23,746 bases of DNA from JBCBSK01 sp039819185 (GTDB lineage: Bacteria > Pseudomonadota > Alphaproteobacteria > Rhizobiales > Tepidamorphaceae), in the NCBI GenBank assembly GCA_039819185.1, contig JBCBSK010000043.1, forward strand, positions 1 through 23,746. Direction: 5' to 3'. A program made the translations under genes and the position numbers. Of the stretch, positions 8,045 through 16,289 are shown one piece after another (position 1 is the first letter of the stretch; every line of letters begins with the position of its first letter). Under the pieces are notes generated by a model, which was not told where the DNA came from, did not search any database, and saw nothing but the letters and a program-made list of their open reading frames with translations.

Positions 8045-8860
8045 ATGGCTGCCTTCGCCGAATCCTCACCTTATCAGGTCGCAACCAACAGTGCCGTTCG
8101 TCCGCGAATTGTGCTGCGAGACATGACAATCGACTACCCGATTTACTCCTCTCAAGGGCGATCGCTGAAGAAACGCATCTTTTCCACAGCGACCGGCGGT
8201 CAGATCGGCCGCGATGCGTCGGACCGAGTCATCGTCCGCGGCCTTGATGGGGTGACGTTGACCATCGAGGCCGGTGAACGGGTCGGGTTGATCGGCAACA
8301 ATGGATCGGGCAAAACAACCCTGCTGCGGGCACTCTGCGGCGTCTACGCGCCGAGCCGTGGAACTGCGAACATTACAGGCCGGGCAACCTCTCTGATCGA
8401 CCTGTCGCTCGGCATTCAGGACGAGGCGACGGGCTACGAGAACATCCGTCTGCGCGGCTTGATGATGGGGCTGACGCGTGCGCAGATCGACAAGCTTGCG
8501 CCGAGTATCGAGGAGTTCACCGAACTTGGCCCCTATCTCGCGGTTCCGGTGAGGACCTATTCCTCCGGCATGCGCCTTCGCCTGGCGTTCGCCGTATCGA
8601 CCGCCATTTCGCCAGAGATATTGCTTATGGATGAATGGCTTTCAGTTGGCGATGCCGATTTCAGAGCCAGGGCTGAGACTAGGCTAAGAGATGTCGTCGA
8701 TCGATCCGGTATTTTGGTCATCGCGAGCCACAATTTGAAGCTGATCGACAGTTTATGCACGAGCGCAATTTGGCTGGAGAATGGTCGAGTTAAGGCCGAT
8801 GGTCCGGCGCAAGATGTTGTGGCCGCAAGCCAGGAGGCGTCCAAAAGGAACTCAACCTGA
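8045..8860 (+). CDS. wzt: Polysaccharide ABC exporter, ATPase subunit (Wzt/KpsT type)
   Basis: Cytoplasmic nucleotide-binding subunit that powers the adjacent membrane partner. From ATG 8045 (271 residues) the motifs are: Walker A GNNGSGKT at 84-91, the Wzt-type TSLIDLSLGI and ATGYENIRLRG region around 115-137, ABC signature YSSGM at 172-176, Walker B ILLMDEWLSVGD at 192-203 and the switch His at 229 (IASHN). The N-terminal segment before IVLRDMTIDYPIY is variable. The protein ends about 40 residues after the switch, so it lacks the C-terminal carbohydrate-binding domain of long Wzt proteins that read a capped O-antigen end. Export of this glycan is therefore probably not coupled to recognition of a terminal cap. 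The frame is open further upstream to 7970, but that overlaps wzm. Confidence 0.93.
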   Translation: MAAFAESSPYQVATNSAVRPRIVLRDMTIDYPIYSSQGRSLKKRIFSTATGGQIGRDASDRVIVRGLDGVTLTIEAGERVGLIGNNGSGKTTLLRALCGVYAPSRGTANITGRATSLIDLSLGIQDEATGYENIRLRGLMMGLTRAQIDKLAPSIEEFTELGPYLAVPVRTYSSGMRLRLAFAVSTAISPEILLMDEWLSVGDADFRARAETRLRDVVDRSGILVIASHNLKLIDSLCTSAIWLENGRVKADGPAQDVVAASQEASKRNST

Positions 8861-8861
8861 G

Positions 8862-10247
8862 ATGCGTTTGTGGTTTCCTGTTGGTGCTTTCAAGGGCAGG
8901 CATTTCGTCGAACTTGGCGGTGCCATTTTACGCGGCGACCTTAAGCATGTGCGCCGACGGCTCAGTACCTTTGCCGCTCGGGTGAAGCGTCGCCCAAAAA
9001 CACGTAGCCTGAACGCAACAATCGCTCTCTTGGAGCGGGAGGATTGGAGTCGTCAAGCAAGCTTTGGCGTCTCCAACGTTGGGCAAACTCGAAAAAGAGG
9101 CGAGTTTGCTGGAGACGTTAGCACGTTGGTTACTTGTCAGCAGGCCAAGCGTCTGCGGTTGGTGGTTGATCATGCCATCGGTGGCGGCGCCAACCTCTAT
9201 CGACAAGAGTTTGTAGAAGCAAGCATGGCCTCTGGCTGCGGTGTTCTGCTGTTGACCTACGACGACTTGGCTAATCTGTATGTGGTCACAGCGCTCGTTT
9301 CGGATCGCAGGGCTGATTTTCACTGCTCCTCATTGAAAGGGTTGCGTAAACTCTTTCAGCAGCTGCCGCCAGATGAAGTCGTTTACAACAATATCGCCTC
9401 TTACCCTGACCCGCTCGAAATCCTGACTTTGTTGGAGGAATTGACTGACAGATCGTCCACCCTGACCATACTGATCCACGACTATCTGCCAGTTTGTCCG
9501 TCCTACAATCTGATTGGTGCGAACGGTTCGTTCTGCAGTATTCCCAGCGAAAGTGAGTGCCGAAAGTGCTTACCCGTTAATCGATTCGCAGATAAAGGAC
9601 GCCAGATCGACATTGCCGAGTGGCGGGTGGCTTGGCGACGCATTCTAACAAAGTCAACTTTCATCACGTGTTTCTCATCAGCAAGCCGCGCCTGGCTTGA
9701 GCGGGCCTACCCAGAGCAGATGTGTAAGGTCAAAATCCACCCCCACAAACCGCCCGAGCCCTTTCCCAGGCACCCAAAACTTGCCTTGGAACAACCCCTA
9801 CACATCGGTGTGGTTGGAACGATCACTCACGCAAAGGGGCTCCACATCGTAGAACAATTGGCTGAGTTCATGTGCCATCAGGACCCAGAAGCGCGCCTTA
9901 CGATCGTGGGTGACGTGTCCAAACCGCTATCCGCGCACAATCTAAACATCACAGGCCGCTACGATCGGCGAGATCTGCCCTACATATTTGAGCGGCATGG
10001 TATCAATGTTTGTCTCTTCCCCTCGATCTGGCCTGAAACCTATTCGTACGTCGTCGACGAGATTATGGCCTTAAAGGTTCCCTTATGCTGTTTTGAACTC
10101 GGTGCTCCAGCGGAGCGGGTTCGTTGCTATGTATCTGGACGTACGATCGCCAGCACAACAGCAATCGCCGCTTACAAGATGGCACTGCTAACTCACAAAG
10201 CGTGTAATCGCCCAATTGCGCCGAATCATCGAAAAAATGCGCGCTAA
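8862..10247 (+). CDS. GT4-type glycosyltransferase with cysteine cluster
   Basis: A retaining GT-B fold glycosyltransferase (461 residues) whose ATG follows the wzt stop by one base, so the two are surely co-transcribed. The C-terminal half shows IGVVGTITHAKGLHIVEQL (donor domain start), LTIVGDV and IWPETYSYVVDEI, which contains the EX7E pair E392 and E400. The middle carries HDYLPVCPS followed by C225, C233 and C236 (in CSIPSESECRKC), a pattern also seen in other GT4 proteins and possibly a small metal-binding loop. The first 95 residues before RLRLVVDHAIGGGANLY are basic and not recognisable; they may mediate membrane contact. The longer frame from 8781 lies within wzt and was not used. Sugar specificity is unknown. 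Confidence 0.85.
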   Translation: MRLWFPVGAFKGRHFVELGGAILRGDLKHVRRRLSTFAARVKRRPKTRSLNATIALLEREDWSRQASFGVSNVGQTRKRGEFAGDVSTLVTCQQAKRLRLVVDHAIGGGANLYRQEFVEASMASGCGVLLLTYDDLANLYVVTALVSDRRADFHCSSLKGLRKLFQQLPPDEVVYNNIASYPDPLEILTLLEELTDRSSTLTILIHDYLPVCPSYNLIGANGSFCSIPSESECRKCLPVNRFADKGRQIDIAEWRVAWRRILTKSTFITCFSSASRAWLERAYPEQMCKVKIHPHKPPEPFPRHPKLALEQPLHIGVVGTITHAKGLHIVEQLAEFMCHQDPEARLTIVGDVSKPLSAHNLNITGRYDRRDLPYIFERHGINVCLFPSIWPETYSYVVDEIMALKVPLCCFELGAPAERVRCYVSGRTIASTTAIAAYKMALLTHKACNRPIAPNHRKNAR

Positions 10248-10283
10248 ATCCGTCAAGAACCAATATAAAAAACTCAATAATTC

Positions 10284-11351
10284 TTATTGGTGTGCGTTAT
10301 CCTCCAAAATCTCGAGTAAGTGAGATTTGTTAGTGATGGACCAACTGACATTGTGAAGGCTTTTTGTTTCCTGGTCCGGTAGTTGAAATTCCTGATAGAG
10401 TGTGTGTATCAAACCAAATTGGACGGACAGACGAATGAAGTTTGAACTTGTCAAGCCGGGCGGCTGTATTTCCACGATTTTTGTCCCTGGGTAACAATAG
10501 ATACTATTCACCAGACCAGCTCCGTGCAGCGCGACGATTGACTTTGCTTGAGAAAATAACTGAACTTGTTCAAGAAGTGTAATTGAAGTCAGGTTCACTT
10601 CTTGAAATCCCATGAACTCGAGCTTGGATAACAGCCAATCCGTGTTCGAGAATTTTCTTCTATCGGAATCTCTTCTTGAGACAAAGATTTTCTCAATCGG
10701 CTCAACCTGTTTTTGCTGCCTCATGGCAACAGATCTTAATCTTTCTACTATTTCGATAAGATTTTTTGACCAAAGAATGTTTCTTGCTCGTGAGTGATCT
10801 GAGGAATTCAGAAATTCAAGGCTTTCAAATTGATATTGTCCCTTTGCCAACCATGGTCGATGGTTGACGTCAAAGCCCAATGCATGAAGTCCGGACCGCT
10901 GCCAGCCATTGTCGACATTGGGCAAGATTACATTGTCCAGCCCGGAGAGATTCTGGATAAAGTAGTAAGCCGATGATAAGCTTTCCTGCGTCCAATGACA
11001 GTAATTGTGAAAGTTATTATTAGTTATAATTTTTGAATTGAGATTTGTCCGAACTATCTCTTGGTTAGAAATTATGTCTCTATAGTCTTCTCGAAACAAG
11101 CAGAGATCAAAATACACCTCATTGCCGAGAGTAATGAGGTGGTTTGGAAAATACACAATTGGATCTTTCAACCTTAACAATGAAATTTCAGGGTAATAAA
11201 AATTGACCTGCCTTTCTTTGATATCTCGATAGAATGGGTTCTCAGAAAATATCTTTGTCTTTATGCTCCCGCGATATCGCCTTTGCTTTTCTAAGACTCG
11301 TTTTTCTACTTTTGGGTGATTGGTCAGTTTTGACAGTTTGAGCGCAGGCAT
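10284..11351 (-). CDS. GT61-type glycosyltransferase (DUF563), AT-rich, antisense
   Basis: A 355-residue protein resembling the glycosyltransferase 61 family (PF04577). Family landmarks are NNNFHNYCHWTQESL (about residues 111-125, matching the usual N.yHWl.e motif), FVSRRDSDRRKFSN (about 223-236), and VALHGAGLVNSIYCYPGTKIVEIQPPG (H276-G279 at the core). The likely role is transfer of a pentose or hexose to the surface glycan. It runs opposite to all its neighbours, and its codons favour A and T at third positions, quite unlike the GC-rich core genes. It lies only 36 bases past the end of the preceding GT4 gene (convergent) and is divergent from the next one. Both traits suggest separate acquisition. 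No strong ribosome binding site precedes the ATG; GTGAAAG is the nearest purine run. Confidence 0.85.
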   Translation of the reverse strand: MPALKLSKLTNHPKVEKRVLEKQRRYRGSIKTKIFSENPFYRDIKERQVNFYYPEISLLRLKDPIVYFPNHLITLGNEVYFDLCLFREDYRDIISNQEIVRTNLNSKIITNNNFHNYCHWTQESLSSAYYFIQNLSGLDNVILPNVDNGWQRSGLHALGFDVNHRPWLAKGQYQFESLEFLNSSDHSRARNILWSKNLIEIVERLRSVAMRQQKQVEPIEKIFVSRRDSDRRKFSNTDWLLSKLEFMGFQEVNLTSITLLEQVQLFSQAKSIVALHGAGLVNSIYCYPGTKIVEIQPPGLTSSNFIRLSVQFGLIHTLYQEFQLPDQETKSLHNVSWSITNKSHLLEILEDNAHQ

Positions 11352-11387
11352 AAATTTGCTTTCACTTGGATCTCCCCACCATCATTT

Positions 11388-11401
11388 AGCCATTAATGGC
11401 T
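11388..11401. repeat. Perfect 14-base palindrome AGCCATTAATGGCT
   Basis: Fully self-complementary and located 37 bases upstream of the GT61 start in the divergent spacer. Its position and symmetry suit a binding site for a dimeric regulator, but no cognate regulator is encoded nearby. Confidence 0.35.
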
Positions 11402-11599
11402 GTTATGTCATCATATTGCGTGAGCGATGATTGGCATTGACGGCTGCGAATTTCACTGTGGTGATGGTTGCTGAGATACCCGCTGTTGTTTTGGCCCTAG
11501 GATAAGATCACAGTTAAGTTTGGACAAACTTCAACCGTTGAGAATCCCGGTTTCGAGTGGGCAATATGAGTGATGATAATTTAAAGAATGAATCCGACA

Positions 11600-11630
11600 T
11601 AGACGTTTAATGTTCGGCAGGTGATATAAT
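11600..11630 (+). promoter_or_regulatory. Candidate sigma-70 promoter for the GT4 gene at 11724
   Basis: TATAAT at 11625-11630 is a perfect -10 box. TAGACG at 11600-11605 matches the -35 consensus at four of six places with a 19-base spacer, slightly long. Transcription would begin near 11637, leaving a leader of about 87 bases. Confidence 0.35.
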
Positions 11631-11723
11631 TGCAGATAAGGGTTTTGATGTTGAGCATCATCGAAAAAGAAGGTGTGGTCCGAAAATGTATGGTCCTAGT
11701 GGCGTTTTGGGTATTGTTCTGGC

Positions 11724-13223
11724 GTGAAAATACTAGTATTAACAGACAAATATCCGCCGAACGTGGTTGGTGGTGCGGAGATAAGCCTTTCTCTTACGCT
11801 AGACTTGCTGGCATCAACAGGGCAGTTTGACATAACAGTGGCGGCGCTTTCCGAGCGAGCCACCCGAGTTACTATTGATCAGCATAATGGTTTAGACGTC
11901 TATCGTATACCATTTTCAGGTAGATGGCCACCTGTCCATAGGCACGCAGGTGTTCCCCGAAGGCTCTTTAGGCGGGCGGGATTTCGGCACTTGCTAAGCT
12001 TCTTGGCAGTGTCGCGCTATCTCTGGCGCCGCTCGGAAACGCCGCGATTCATCCGGTGTCGGGCAATATGGCTTGCTTTGACTTTGCGGCGTGAGGGTAA
12101 TCGAGGTTGGATGCCGCTCTTTGATTCTGATCTGGCGTCGATGAGTTCAGCTGCGTCGGAATTAGCTAAGCTGGCGGACCGTTTGACACCAGATATTATA
12201 CATGCAGACAACTTCAGGGGTATCTTGTTCGCTTCGCAGCTAAATTCGAGGAACAGATACCGGGTTGTTTCGCATATTCGCGACAATCGTTTCTTTTGTT
12301 CGCAACGGGATCAACCGACAAACATAGGGGGCGTTGTTTGCAAAACTTGTGAACTTGGCTGCCTTGAATTTCTAAAATCAAAACAGGTGGAAAGCACTAA
12401 GTTTTTCATGGAAAGAGATAGGCAACGCAGGCGCCAAATACTCGCTAATTCAGCTAGTGTTGTTGTGACAAGCTCGTATTTGAAAAAACAAATAAATAGT
12501 CTGGACATCGGAAAACCCATACTCATTGTCCCAAACCCACCGGACATAATGGAACATATTGATAACTTTCAGGTTGATATTTATCAGGCAAATCCGCCTG
12601 AAATTCTGGTTGTTGGGATGTTAAATGCCAACAAGGGGCAGCATCGCGTGGTAGAATGGATCACTCGACTTAGGGAGAGCATTGTCGATTTTCGTATTGT
12701 TTTGGCTGGCCGAGGCCGGATGATGGAGAAGCTCCGTAGAGAGGCGAGCAAAGCCGGGCATTCCGACTATCTTGTGACTCCTGGGTTCTTGGGGCGAGCC
12801 GAACTTTATCGGTGCTATGCACGTTCATCGGTTGTGCTGGTACCAAATACCTGGCCCGAGCCGTTCGGCCGAGTGCCGCTAGAGGCTGGCTTATCGCGGC
12901 GGCCCGTTGTCGCTTATGCTTTGGGTGGAATTCGCGAGTCCGTTGTTGACGGCAAAACGGGAGTGTTGGTGGAAGCCCTGGATGAAGATGCTTTGTTGCG
13001 TTCTACCGTCGATCTCGTTCTCAATCGACAGCGAGCACTCCAAATGGGCGAATGCGCTCGTCGCCATATCGTAGACAATTACTCACTTCAAAAGACAGCC
13101 GATAGTTTGTCAGCGATTTGGCAGGCAAAACATCAAACGGCGAAGATAGAGACTAAGCAAACCAAGCTTCTTCACGCACGATCAAGATCAGATGGTGTAT
13201 CGCTTGGTTCTGCAACAAACTAG
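11724..13223 (+). CDS. GT4-type glycosyltransferase with CX13CX2CX3C segment
   Basis: A GT-B fold retaining glycosyltransferase, 499 residues. The GTG start is supported by the immediate MKILVLTDKYPPNVVGGAE, the classic first strand and glycine-rich acceptor loop of the family. The donor half shows EILVVGMLNANKGQHRVVEWI, FRIVLAGRGR, VTPGFLGRAELYRCYARS and PNTWPEPFGRVPLEAG with the EX7E pair E379 and E387, then ALGGIRESVVDGKTGVLV. The middle carries SHIRDNRFFC with C192, C206, C209 and C213, comparable to the cysteine cluster of the GT4 at 8862. Residues after about 470 form a short polar tail rich in Lys. Base composition is lower in GC than the core genes. The next GT4 gene starts 12 bases after the stop. 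Confidence 0.88.
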   Translation: MKILVLTDKYPPNVVGGAEISLSLTLDLLASTGQFDITVAALSERATRVTIDQHNGLDVYRIPFSGRWPPVHRHAGVPRRLFRRAGFRHLLSFLAVSRYLWRRSETPRFIRCRAIWLALTLRREGNRGWMPLFDSDLASMSSAASELAKLADRLTPDIIHADNFRGILFASQLNSRNRYRVVSHIRDNRFFCSQRDQPTNIGGVVCKTCELGCLEFLKSKQVESTKFFMERDRQRRRQILANSASVVVTSSYLKKQINSLDIGKPILIVPNPPDIMEHIDNFQVDIYQANPPEILVVGMLNANKGQHRVVEWITRLRESIVDFRIVLAGRGRMMEKLRREASKAGHSDYLVTPGFLGRAELYRCYARSSVVLVPNTWPEPFGRVPLEAGLSRRPVVAYALGGIRESVVDGKTGVLVEALDEDALLRSTVDLVLNRQRALQMGECARRHIVDNYSLQKTADSLSAIWQAKHQTAKIETKQTKLLHARSRSDGVSLGSATN

Positions 13224-13234
13224 CCACCAATTCG

Positions 13235-14458
13235 ATGTCCAGACTTCTGATTGCCTCCGTCGACTACTTTCCCAACGTCGGCGGCATCTCAATGATGACC
13301 CATCATTTGGCGAACGGATTTGTCGACGCTGGTGTTTCGACGACGCTTCTCACGCCATCTTGCGAAAACAACCTCGGCCTTGCCAGGCGATACAAGATCC
13401 ATCCCGACGGTCAGGCGAAACCCAGGGCTCGGGAGTATCGGGCCTGGACCGATGATCAATTTCCTAGACTGATTGAGCTGTTTAGAAAACTGCAGACAGC
13501 GACTGAATTTAGTCGAATTCTATTGATGCATCCCTTTTACTATGGGCCGCCAGCGGTTGAAGTTGGGCGAGAGTTTGGCGTGCCGACTTCGGTAATGCTC
13601 CATGGGTTTGAACTGCGAAGTCAGCTTCTGACTAAAGAATTTGTAAAGAGCTTATTGCGCCGCATTCGAGGACAGTGGCCGACGCTGAGGCACACAACGT
13701 TAAAGCTTGTAAGAGGCGCCGATGAGATCCTGACTAACAGCAGCTACACTGCAGATCTTGTGCTGAAGACGGGTTCGAAAGCCCCCGTCAAAGTTATTGG
13801 CTGTGGTTTGTCACGGGATGATTTTGAGAAGTGCCTTGCGGATTACCCACAATTTGATGCTGTTCGAAAACAAGGCCTTCGATGCGAGTTGGGGTTGCCT
13901 CGAGGCAGAAATCTTGTCGGAACAATGTGTAGGCTAGTCCCTTCTAAGAATGTGGAGATGTTGATCCGAACAGTAGCCAGGGCGCCGCATCTTGAAGGTG
14001 TTGTTATTGGTCAGGGCCCTCATCGTGATTCACTGAAAGCTTTAGCAAGTTCATTGAATGCTGCCGGTCGGATTCATTGGTTCGAGAGTGTATCAGAGCA
14101 GACTAAATGGAAGCTGCTAGCCTCTCTGGACGTATTTTGCTTGACTTCTTGTGAAACCCCCAACGGTCAGGTCGAGGGTTTTGGAATTGTTTTACTTGAA
14201 GCGGCGGCGGCCGGAACCCCGGTCGTCGCAACTGCTAGCGGTGGAATGACGGACGTGGTATTGCCAGGACGCACCGGTCAATTGGTGCAGCTCGGGCGGC
14301 ACGACGACTTCCTGGAGTATATAAACCGATACTGTTCTGATCGGTCTTTGTCGGCAAAGATGGTCGATGGCGCTCGGAACGAAATTCGTAGGCGCTTCAA
14401 TTGGAACACGATCTCAAGCAAGCTCGCTGTCGACTGGGGGCTTGGGGTTACTACATAG
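13235..14458 (+). CDS. GT4-type glycosyltransferase
   Basis: A 407-residue GT-B glycosyltransferase. The N-terminus MSRLLIASVDYFPNVGGIS holds the first strand and the glycine loop. MLHGFELR (about 121-128) lies where the acceptor-domain His of GT4 enzymes sits. TNSSYTADLV is typical of the linker. The donor domain has VGTMCRLVPSKNVEML, VVIGQGPHRDSL, VSEQTKWKLLASLDVF, and VEGFGIVLLEAAAAGTPVVATASGGMTD with the EX7E pair E314 and E322. It is 12 bases downstream of another GT4 gene and likely in one transcript with it. The C-terminus after NWNTISSKL is short, and another frame stays open for about 33 codons past the stop, so a late frameshift cannot be excluded. The acceptor is unknown. Confidence 0.9.
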   Translation: MSRLLIASVDYFPNVGGISMMTHHLANGFVDAGVSTTLLTPSCENNLGLARRYKIHPDGQAKPRAREYRAWTDDQFPRLIELFRKLQTATEFSRILLMHPFYYGPPAVEVGREFGVPTSVMLHGFELRSQLLTKEFVKSLLRRIRGQWPTLRHTTLKLVRGADEILTNSSYTADLVLKTGSKAPVKVIGCGLSRDDFEKCLADYPQFDAVRKQGLRCELGLPRGRNLVGTMCRLVPSKNVEMLIRTVARAPHLEGVVIGQGPHRDSLKALASSLNAAGRIHWFESVSEQTKWKLLASLDVFCLTSCETPNGQVEGFGIVLLEAAAAGTPVVATASGGMTDVVLPGRTGQLVQLGRHDDFLEYINRYCSDRSLSAKMVDGARNEIRRRFNWNTISSKLAVDWGLGVTT

Positions 14459-14706
14459 GTTTTCCTCATCTGAGATTGACTCATGAATATCGCCGCCAAG
14501 TTCCAGCGATGCTTAAGTGGCTGGTCCGCCTGAAGCTCAAGCCAGGCTCGCCCTGATAAGTGCTGACAGATGGTGCGCCGAACGATGGTCGCATACACAG
14601 GCGGAGAATATCCTGGCGTTCGCTGCTGGCGGTTGCATCGGTCCATGCTCCATGATCTGAAGACCTATGAATAGGCCGCGCATTGGGTTCGTTTGATCGG
14701 GCAGCC

Positions 14707-15867
14707 ATGCGTCTTGTTAAGACGAGTGTCGTTCGAGCGTTGCTGATGGGTGATCGGCTCGGGCAGCCGATTCATGCTTCCAACCAGCTAACCGTGTCCA
14801 CCTTCATCGACGAACCGATGGGAATCAGCATCGCGGGGAAGTTGACGATTGATGCCCTTAAGCGTGCTGGCTTTCCCGTTCAGTCCCACGGCCTGCGGCC
14901 GGTGTTCAGTCGTGGCGGCTGGGGGCGGGGGCAGTTGCCGAACGCCGGTGGTGGTGTTTGGCTGTTGCATGGCAATGCGCCAGAGGCGCTAACAACATTG
15001 ATGAAGGTTCGGCCGGGCTATTGGCGGCACAAGTTTCGGATCGGCTATTGGGCCTATGAATTGACACCTGCGCCGAAGCTTTGGCGCCGCATAGCGGGGC
15101 TTTTTCATGAGGTCTGGGTTCCAAGTAGATTTGTCGCCGATAGTTTGGCTGGCATTCGACCCCCAGTCCGAGTTATGTGTCATCCCGTGAGTGGTTTCGC
15201 CGGTGTGGTGCCGCAGCGGGGTCGATTCGGCATAGACGCTGATTTTGCGGTACTTTGCGCAAGTGATTTGCGTTCAAGTATGGCGCGCAAGAACATCATC
15301 GGCGCTATCGAAACCTATCGCAGGGCATTTCCAGAAACCTCAGCTGCAGCTCAGTTGATCGTTAAGCTGCATCGAACGGATCAGTATCCAAAGGCACTAG
15401 CCAAGGTCCTGGAGGTTGCCGGCGGACGTTCCGATATTCGCATTGTGTCTCAGCAACTTGACCCTGAGGACATGCGACGCTTGATTGTGAGTTGCGACCT
15501 AGTGTTATCGCCGCACCGGTCAGAGGGGTTCGGCCTTCTCCTGGCAGAAGCGTTTATGGCGGGGCGGCTTGCCCTCGCTACGTCTTGGTCAGGCAATATG
15601 GACTTCATGCATGGGCTTGACCCCTTGCTGATTAGCGCTCGGCAAACCGCCGTCCTGGATCCCTACGGTGTCTACCAAGCCTCATCCAATGCGACTTGGG
15701 CCGAACCGGATCTTATCGAAGCCTCAACGAAGCTCGCGACCATCGCTAAGGAGACCCCGCAATGGCGCGCCCAGTTGAGTGCAGCGGGGCGCCGTAATCT
15801 TGAGGTTCTGTATGAGAACTGGTCCGAATCCGAACTGCGCGGTCAGCCCTTTGCCAGATACATCTGA
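14707..15867 (+). CDS. GT4-type glycosyltransferase
   Basis: A GT-B fold glycosyltransferase, 386 residues from ATG 14707; an in-frame TTG at 14683 would add eight residues. The N-terminal half has FIDEPMGISIAGKLTIDALK, LLHGNAP, IGYWAYELTPAP and FHEVWVPSRFVADSL, a set typical of the subgroup in which W.YEL and VWVPS(R/S)F recur. The donor half has LCASDLRSSMARKN, LIVKLHRTD, IRIVSQQLDPEDMRRLIVSCDLVLSPHRSEGFG and LLLAEAFMAG, carrying the EX7E pair E273 and E281, then SWSGNMDFM. A 248-base gap with no recognisable gene separates it from the preceding GT4 gene. It is the last glycosyltransferase of the locus. Confidence 0.88.
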   Translation: MRLVKTSVVRALLMGDRLGQPIHASNQLTVSTFIDEPMGISIAGKLTIDALKRAGFPVQSHGLRPVFSRGGWGRGQLPNAGGGVWLLHGNAPEALTTLMKVRPGYWRHKFRIGYWAYELTPAPKLWRRIAGLFHEVWVPSRFVADSLAGIRPPVRVMCHPVSGFAGVVPQRGRFGIDADFAVLCASDLRSSMARKNIIGAIETYRRAFPETSAAAQLIVKLHRTDQYPKALAKVLEVAGGRSDIRIVSQQLDPEDMRRLIVSCDLVLSPHRSEGFGLLLAEAFMAGRLALATSWSGNMDFMHGLDPLLISARQTAVLDPYGVYQASSNATWAEPDLIEASTKLATIAKETPQWRAQLSAAGRRNLEVLYENWSESELRGQPFARYI

Positions 15868-16088
15868 TCTGATGCTCGTGATATCGCAACACTCTTCTGG
15901 CAAGCCAAGCTGTGGACATTTTACCAATCTCTCAATCTGGCTCGCGGACGGCGCTACGCAGAGCGTGGCGAAGACCCTCTTGCACAATTACGATCTGGCG
16001 GATGCTGTAAGGACCAGATATCGCACCCTGTGGGTACCACGTTCCCCCATCGGAGATTGGTGAGTGAGCGCTTGAGGAGACCTGAGGA
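15868..16088. other. Intergenic stretch with 74 open codons after a GT4 stop
   Basis: The frame of the preceding GT4 gene stays open after its TGA for 74 codons, from 15868 to the stop at 16090-16092. It encodes a peptide beginning SDARDIATLFWQAKLW, but it has no start codon until near its end. It is either chance in GC-rich DNA or the tail of a decayed gene. No insertion sequence ends or RNA gene were seen. Confidence 0.35.
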
Positions 16089-16289
16089 GTGAGTGATAGG
16101 AATCAGTTTGGGGACTTTATCGACGCCCTCGCGATGCCCGTGCACCTGCTGCGCTCAGCACGTGCCGAGCCCGCCATTGAAGGAACCCTTGCGCGCTCAC
16201 AGCTAACGAACCGCCGGGCTTTGCGTCGTAGGACTGAGCACGAGCGCCGATACGAGACCCTAGGCCGCCTCGATGTCGCTGGATGCTGA
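16089..16289 (+). CDS. Possible 66-residue protein upstream of the lhgO-like gene
   Basis: The frame begins at GTG 16089 with GAGGAG at 16074-16079, nine bases upstream, one of the better ribosome binding sites of the region. It ends at 16289, overlapping the next gene by 17 bases, which would allow translational coupling. The protein (MSDRNQFGDFIDALAMPVHLL, then a basic Arg-rich second half) has no recognisable domain, no signal peptide and no membrane segment. The next gene itself lacks a clear ribosome binding site, so this frame may serve as a translated leader. It could also be non-coding. Confidence 0.35.
   Translation: MSDRNQFGDFIDALAMPVHLLRSARAEPAIEGTLARSQLTNRRALRRRTEHERRYETLGRLDVAGC

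Larger units (their letters stand above)
11352..11723. other. AT-rich divergent intergenic region
   Basis: This 372-base spacer lies between the antisense GT61 gene and the next GT4 gene, so it must hold both promoters. It contains a perfect 14-base palindrome at 11388-11401, a TATAAT box at 11625-11630 and a small TGATG/CATCA hairpin at 11646-11660. No coding frame was credible. Confidence 0.55.
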
